A stretch of 31,184 nt of DNA from Basidiobolus meristosporus CBS 931.73 (Eukaryota > Basidiobolomycota > Basidiobolomycetes > Basidiobolales > Basidiobolaceae). Position numbers and translations under genes: made by a program. Where the stretch lies: the NCBI GenBank assembly GCA_002104905.1, contig MCFE01000839.1, forward strand, positions 1-31,184. The letters run 5' to 3'. This document shows, piece by piece, positions 28,507-31,184 of the stretch. Under the pieces are notes generated by a model, which saw only the letters and a program-made list of their open reading frames with translations, was not told the origin of the DNA and ran no database searches. The number at the start of each line of letters is the position of its first letter. Position 1 is the first letter of the stretch.

Positions 28507-28511
28507 TGTCC
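28507..28511 (+). repeat. Target-site duplication of copia 2, right copy
   Basis: TGTCC; identical to 23817-23821. Confidence 0.93.
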
Positions 28512-29400
28512 AAGGTGGAATCATAGAGTAATACTGGGTCTCCTAGTGATAGTGGTTTTGGTCTTGTTGCGTGTGATTTGTCAAAGGGCACCTTGTTCTT
28601 CAGTTGTGTATCCTTAAGTTGTTCAGCAGCTCTGCTGATATTCAAGCCATGGTGATCAAGTTGCTGTATGCAAGTTGCAAGGAGGTCTTCAGTCTGCATA
28701 TAGGATCTCCAATTCAATGAGTTCCAAGTGACTGTGTTTAACTCAACTGGTAGTATGCAGTCATGTCCATAGAGTAGTTTGAGTGGCAATAATCCAGTTG
28801 TTCTCTTGGTAGTAATTCTATCTGCCCAGAGTGCAAGATGTAATTGTTGTGGCCACAGTGTTGTGTTATTCTCACAGGCCTTGACAAGAGAGTTCACCAA
28901 TGGTCCATGTCCTCTCTCTATCATTCCATTGGCTTGAGGGTGGTAAGCTGTTGTAAAAGCAATGTATATCTTGTACTTTGAGCACAACTCCTGGATCATT
29001 TGGGATGTCATCTCTCCTCTGTCAGCAACAAACTGTTGGATGCAGCCAAATCTGCAGATGATGTCTTCAAGTATAAATCTCCATATGGTATGGCTCTTGT
29101 TGTTGGGCAAGGCTCAAGCCTCTGCCCATCCACTGAGGTCATCTCTAGCAACAATCAGGTACTTTTTTGATCCAGCTGTTGGCATGTGGACAAGGTTAAT
29201 ACCAACCTTTTGCCATAGACAGATTTTGTAAGTAGGATGCAGTGGTTCTTCATAACGCTTGGAGGATCTCTTCTGGCAGGCTACACATGACTCAACAAAG
29301 TGTTGAATATCATAGTACATGTTTTCCCAGTAGTACCTCTGAGCTGTGGTATTGTAGGTGGCTTCTTGTCCTCTAGGTCCTCCTGGTTCTCCTTGGTGTC
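28512..29400 (-). pseudogene. Gypsy 4 integrase core
   Basis: The minus strand from about 29400 carries ATYNTTAQRYYWENMYYDIQ, then the zinc pair in FVESCVACQKRSSKRYEEPL, INLVHMP with DLSGWAEA (first half of the core), FVADRGEM (second Asp) and AYHPQANGMIERGH (the Glu). It ends in DPVLLYDSTLD, where copia 2 interrupts. One TGA at 29111-29113 follows WAEA and probably derives from a CGA Arg codon. A one-base shift near 29400 separates it from the RNase H part. The catalytic D-D-E residues appear retained, although the first Asp reads as Asn (INLVHMP instead of DLVHMP). Confidence 0.85.
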
Positions 29401-30110
29401 ATGATGTTCAGTTGCTCTTGAGGGGTAGTGACTACTCTTCTTGGCATAAGTCCAGGCTTCACTTGCTTAAAGAGAAGATCATCTTTAAGAGAGTAGTGGT
29501 GTGCCTTCTTCCTGACTTTTCTAAACTCCTGAATTTCCATCCAACTAGGTTTCTTAAGTGTCCTTAGATATTCCTTGATCAGACTCCAGGTAGTTCTCTC
29601 TTGGTCTTTGATGGCAATCTGTCGGATCTCTGCATCAATAATATCATCACAGTGAGGGTCCAAGTCTTCAATTAATTGTGGTCCCTTCCTGGAGAGTGCA
29701 TCAGCCACAACATTTGTCTTGCCAGGGATATGTCTGACCTCAAAGTCAAACATTTTCAGCCATGCCATCCATTGGTTTGTGGCATCTTCAGGTAGGTCAG
29801 GCTTGTTGATCATTCCTACAAGTGGCTTGGCATCTGTCTCCAGGATAAAATGTGTCATGTAGAGTTGTGACTTCAGTTTCCTCAGCATCTTTGCAACTCC
29901 TATTAGTTCTCTCTAATCTGTGAGTATCTTTGTTCTCTAGGAGAGAACAGGCAGCTCTCATATCTGCAGGCATAGCAGTTGCCATTTTCATCATCTTGTC
30001 CAAGTAGTGTTCCAGCTCCTATAAGGCTTGCATCCACTGTCAAAATAGGTGGGCATTTGTGTTTTGATAGTCAAAAGGTCTTAGAACTGGTGGAGTTACT
30101 AAGGCCTCTT
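29373..30110 (-). pseudogene. Gypsy 4 RNase H
   Basis: The segment 29888-29373 reads MTHFILETDAKPLVGMINKP, WMAWLKMFDFEVRHIPGKTN and VVADALSRKGP, the C-terminal half of a Ty3/gypsy RNase H, followed by the linker toward the integrase (YSLKDDLLFKQV, RRVVTTPQEQLN). The N-terminal half (about 30060-29890: PPILTVDASLIGAGTLLGQ-like and EQRYSQIRE-like text) survives in another frame. The frame breaks near 29890 and 29400 are probably small indels. RNase H would remove element RNA from the RNA-DNA hybrid. Confidence 0.8.
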
Positions 30111-31184
30111 TCAGTAATTGCATGGCTTCTTCTTGCTCTTCTCCCCAGATAAATGGGGTATTCTTTTCTGTAGTTGGTAGATTGGTTCTGCTATTGCAGA
30201 GAATCTTGGGATCCAGATCCTGAAGAACCCACAAGCTGCCACAAAGCCACAAGCTTGTGTTAGACTTGTGGGGGTAGGCCAGTTGCATATCTTTTGTGTC
30301 TTGGAATCTCCAGGTGAACAACCAAAGGTGTTGCATTTTTGTCCAACAATGGATATCTCTGATACACCAAAGCTGCTTTTCTCACCACTGATGGTGAGTC
30401 CAGCTTCTTCAATGGCTCCTAATATGGCATCATTGTCTGATATATGGTCATAGACAAACTTTCTTACTCCAGGCATGACTTCAGTGGTGTCCCAGGTTTT
30501 TGGTCCTTTGATGCCTATGTCATCAACAAAGACAGCAAGTTTCTCAGGTATAAACTGGTATAGCACATTCACCATGCATCTCTGGAACTGAGCCACAGAG
30601 TTTGTAGCCCCTTGGCTGAGTCTTGTCATCCTTAAAAGTCCAAATGGTGACTGTAGTGCAAGCATATCTCTTGATGTCTCATCAAGGGGAATCTGGCCAT
30701 ATCCTGAGTAGAGATCATATGTTGAGTAGATGGAGTGGCCACTAAAGCTTTCTGCAAAGTCATCAATAGATGGAGGTATAGCAGCATCTCTGATAGTGAC
30801 AGCATTTGCAGGTTGCATGTCTTGAATGAATTGGAGCTTTCCATTCTTCTTTTTGGTCACAAACCATCTGTTAGCATAGGGTCCATGGCAAGGTTCTAGG
30901 ATACCAGCTTCTATCTTCTTCTTAAGTAGGTCATGCACATCAGCTTGGAGTCCTCTGGGCAGTGGGTAAGGCTTAAATGACTAGGGTGTGTGGGGCACTG
31001 TATGAATCTTGATAGGTGTTTCAACGAGTGTCTTTAAGAGCCCCATCTCCTTGTAAATATATGAGAAAACCTTATCATGCCTTTTCAAGGTTTCTTCAAA
31101 TAATAGTATCTCTTCTGGTGTAAGATTTCCATCAGCAAAGAGGTTCGTCAACGTCAACATAGGTGGAGAGGCTGATAATATTGG
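30111..31184 (-). pseudogene. Gypsy 4 reverse transcriptase, N-terminus outside the window
   Basis: The long open stretch 30938-30111 covers the RT palm and fingers: NRWFVTKKKNGKLQFIQDMQ, IPPSIDDFAESFSGHSIYST, YDLYSGYGQIPLDE, GLLRMTRLSQGATNSVAQFQ, the catalytic box FVDDIGIKG (about 30520) and TISGEKSSFG. Upstream to the window edge, TPEEILLFEETLKRHDKVFS and PIKIHTVPHTP precede an in-frame TAG near 30981, then SFKPYPLPRGLQADVHDL. Near 30190 the frame changes, so IWGEEQEEAMQLLKEALVTP and VLRPFDYQ are read in another frame. The family looks basidiomycete-like to me; a database search would settle it. Confidence 0.85.

Larger units (their letters stand above)
22814..31184 (-). mobile_element. Ty3/gypsy retrotransposon 4, runs off the right edge
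   Basis: The minus-strand element enters from beyond 31184 with RT, RNase H and integrase, is interrupted at 23822-28506 by copia 2, resumes with the integrase tail (23816-23644), and ends with a polypurine tract and 3' LTR. It is a different family from gypsy 1: the RT has VDDIGIKG instead of YLDDILIYS, and the LTR is unrelated and longer. Gag, protease and the 5' LTR lie outside the window. A few stops and frameshifts are present. Confidence 0.85.

Noticed and set aside
1-31184. CRISPR array, rRNA, or prokaryotic operon structure
   Set aside because: No regular spacer-repeat array, no rRNA-like segment and no bacterial gene organisation are seen; all recognised content is fungal transposons plus one mitochondrial fragment.

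Overview
The window is a nested graveyard of transposable elements from a filamentous fungus, most likely a basidiomycete. I found no intact host gene in 31 kb. The fungal call rests on the Ty1/copia and Ty3/gypsy polyproteins, above all the gypsy element at the right edge, whose reverse transcriptase is of a type I associate with basidiomycetes, and on a mitochondrial ATP6 fragment that uses TGA as tryptophan. The DNA is AT-rich and CpG is very rare, as expected where repeats are methylated and decay.

Left part (1-10.4 kb). A scrap of a repeat family that I call FamA (1-148) is followed by a 2.8-kb DNA transposon with terminal inverted repeats (149-2929). It carries a broken DDE_Tnp_4-type (PIF/Harbinger-like) transposase and a divergent second ORF. 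Next comes Ty3/gypsy element 1 on the minus strand (2932-8010), lacking its 3' LTR. Its RNase H region is split by a 711-bp foldback MITE (4299-5009) whose ends match the DNA transposon. A FamA 3' fragment (8011-8450) and gypsy fragment 2 (8460-10120) follow; fragment 2 is split by a solo LTR (9042-9364). A transposase scrap sits at about 10.2-10.4 kb.

Middle part (10.4-22.8 kb). FamA copy 2 (minus), a nuclear mitochondrial insertion (NUMT) from atp6, gypsy fragment 3 with its 5' LTR, an unidentified coding relic (about 14.92-15.48 kb) and copia element 1 (plus) follow in order. FamA copy 1 (minus, 19893-22540), the best preserved, truncates copia 1. It encodes an unrecognised protein of about 620 codons with a coiled coil, an internal tandem repeat and a -1 frame change located exactly at a canonical slippery heptamer.

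Right part (22.8-31.2 kb). Gypsy element 4 (minus) runs from its 3' LTR (22814-23604) to the window edge. It is split by a full-length copia element 2 (23822-28506) with paired 349-bp LTRs, a perfect 5-bp target duplication, a half-tRNA-type primer-binding site and one continuous gag-pol frame broken only by five stop codons.

The elements do not form a pathway; their relationship is stratigraphic. Copia 2 is younger than gypsy 4, the MITE is younger than gypsy 1, the solo LTR is younger than gypsy 2, and the NUMT lies between two truncated elements as if captured during break repair. The least explained item is FamA.
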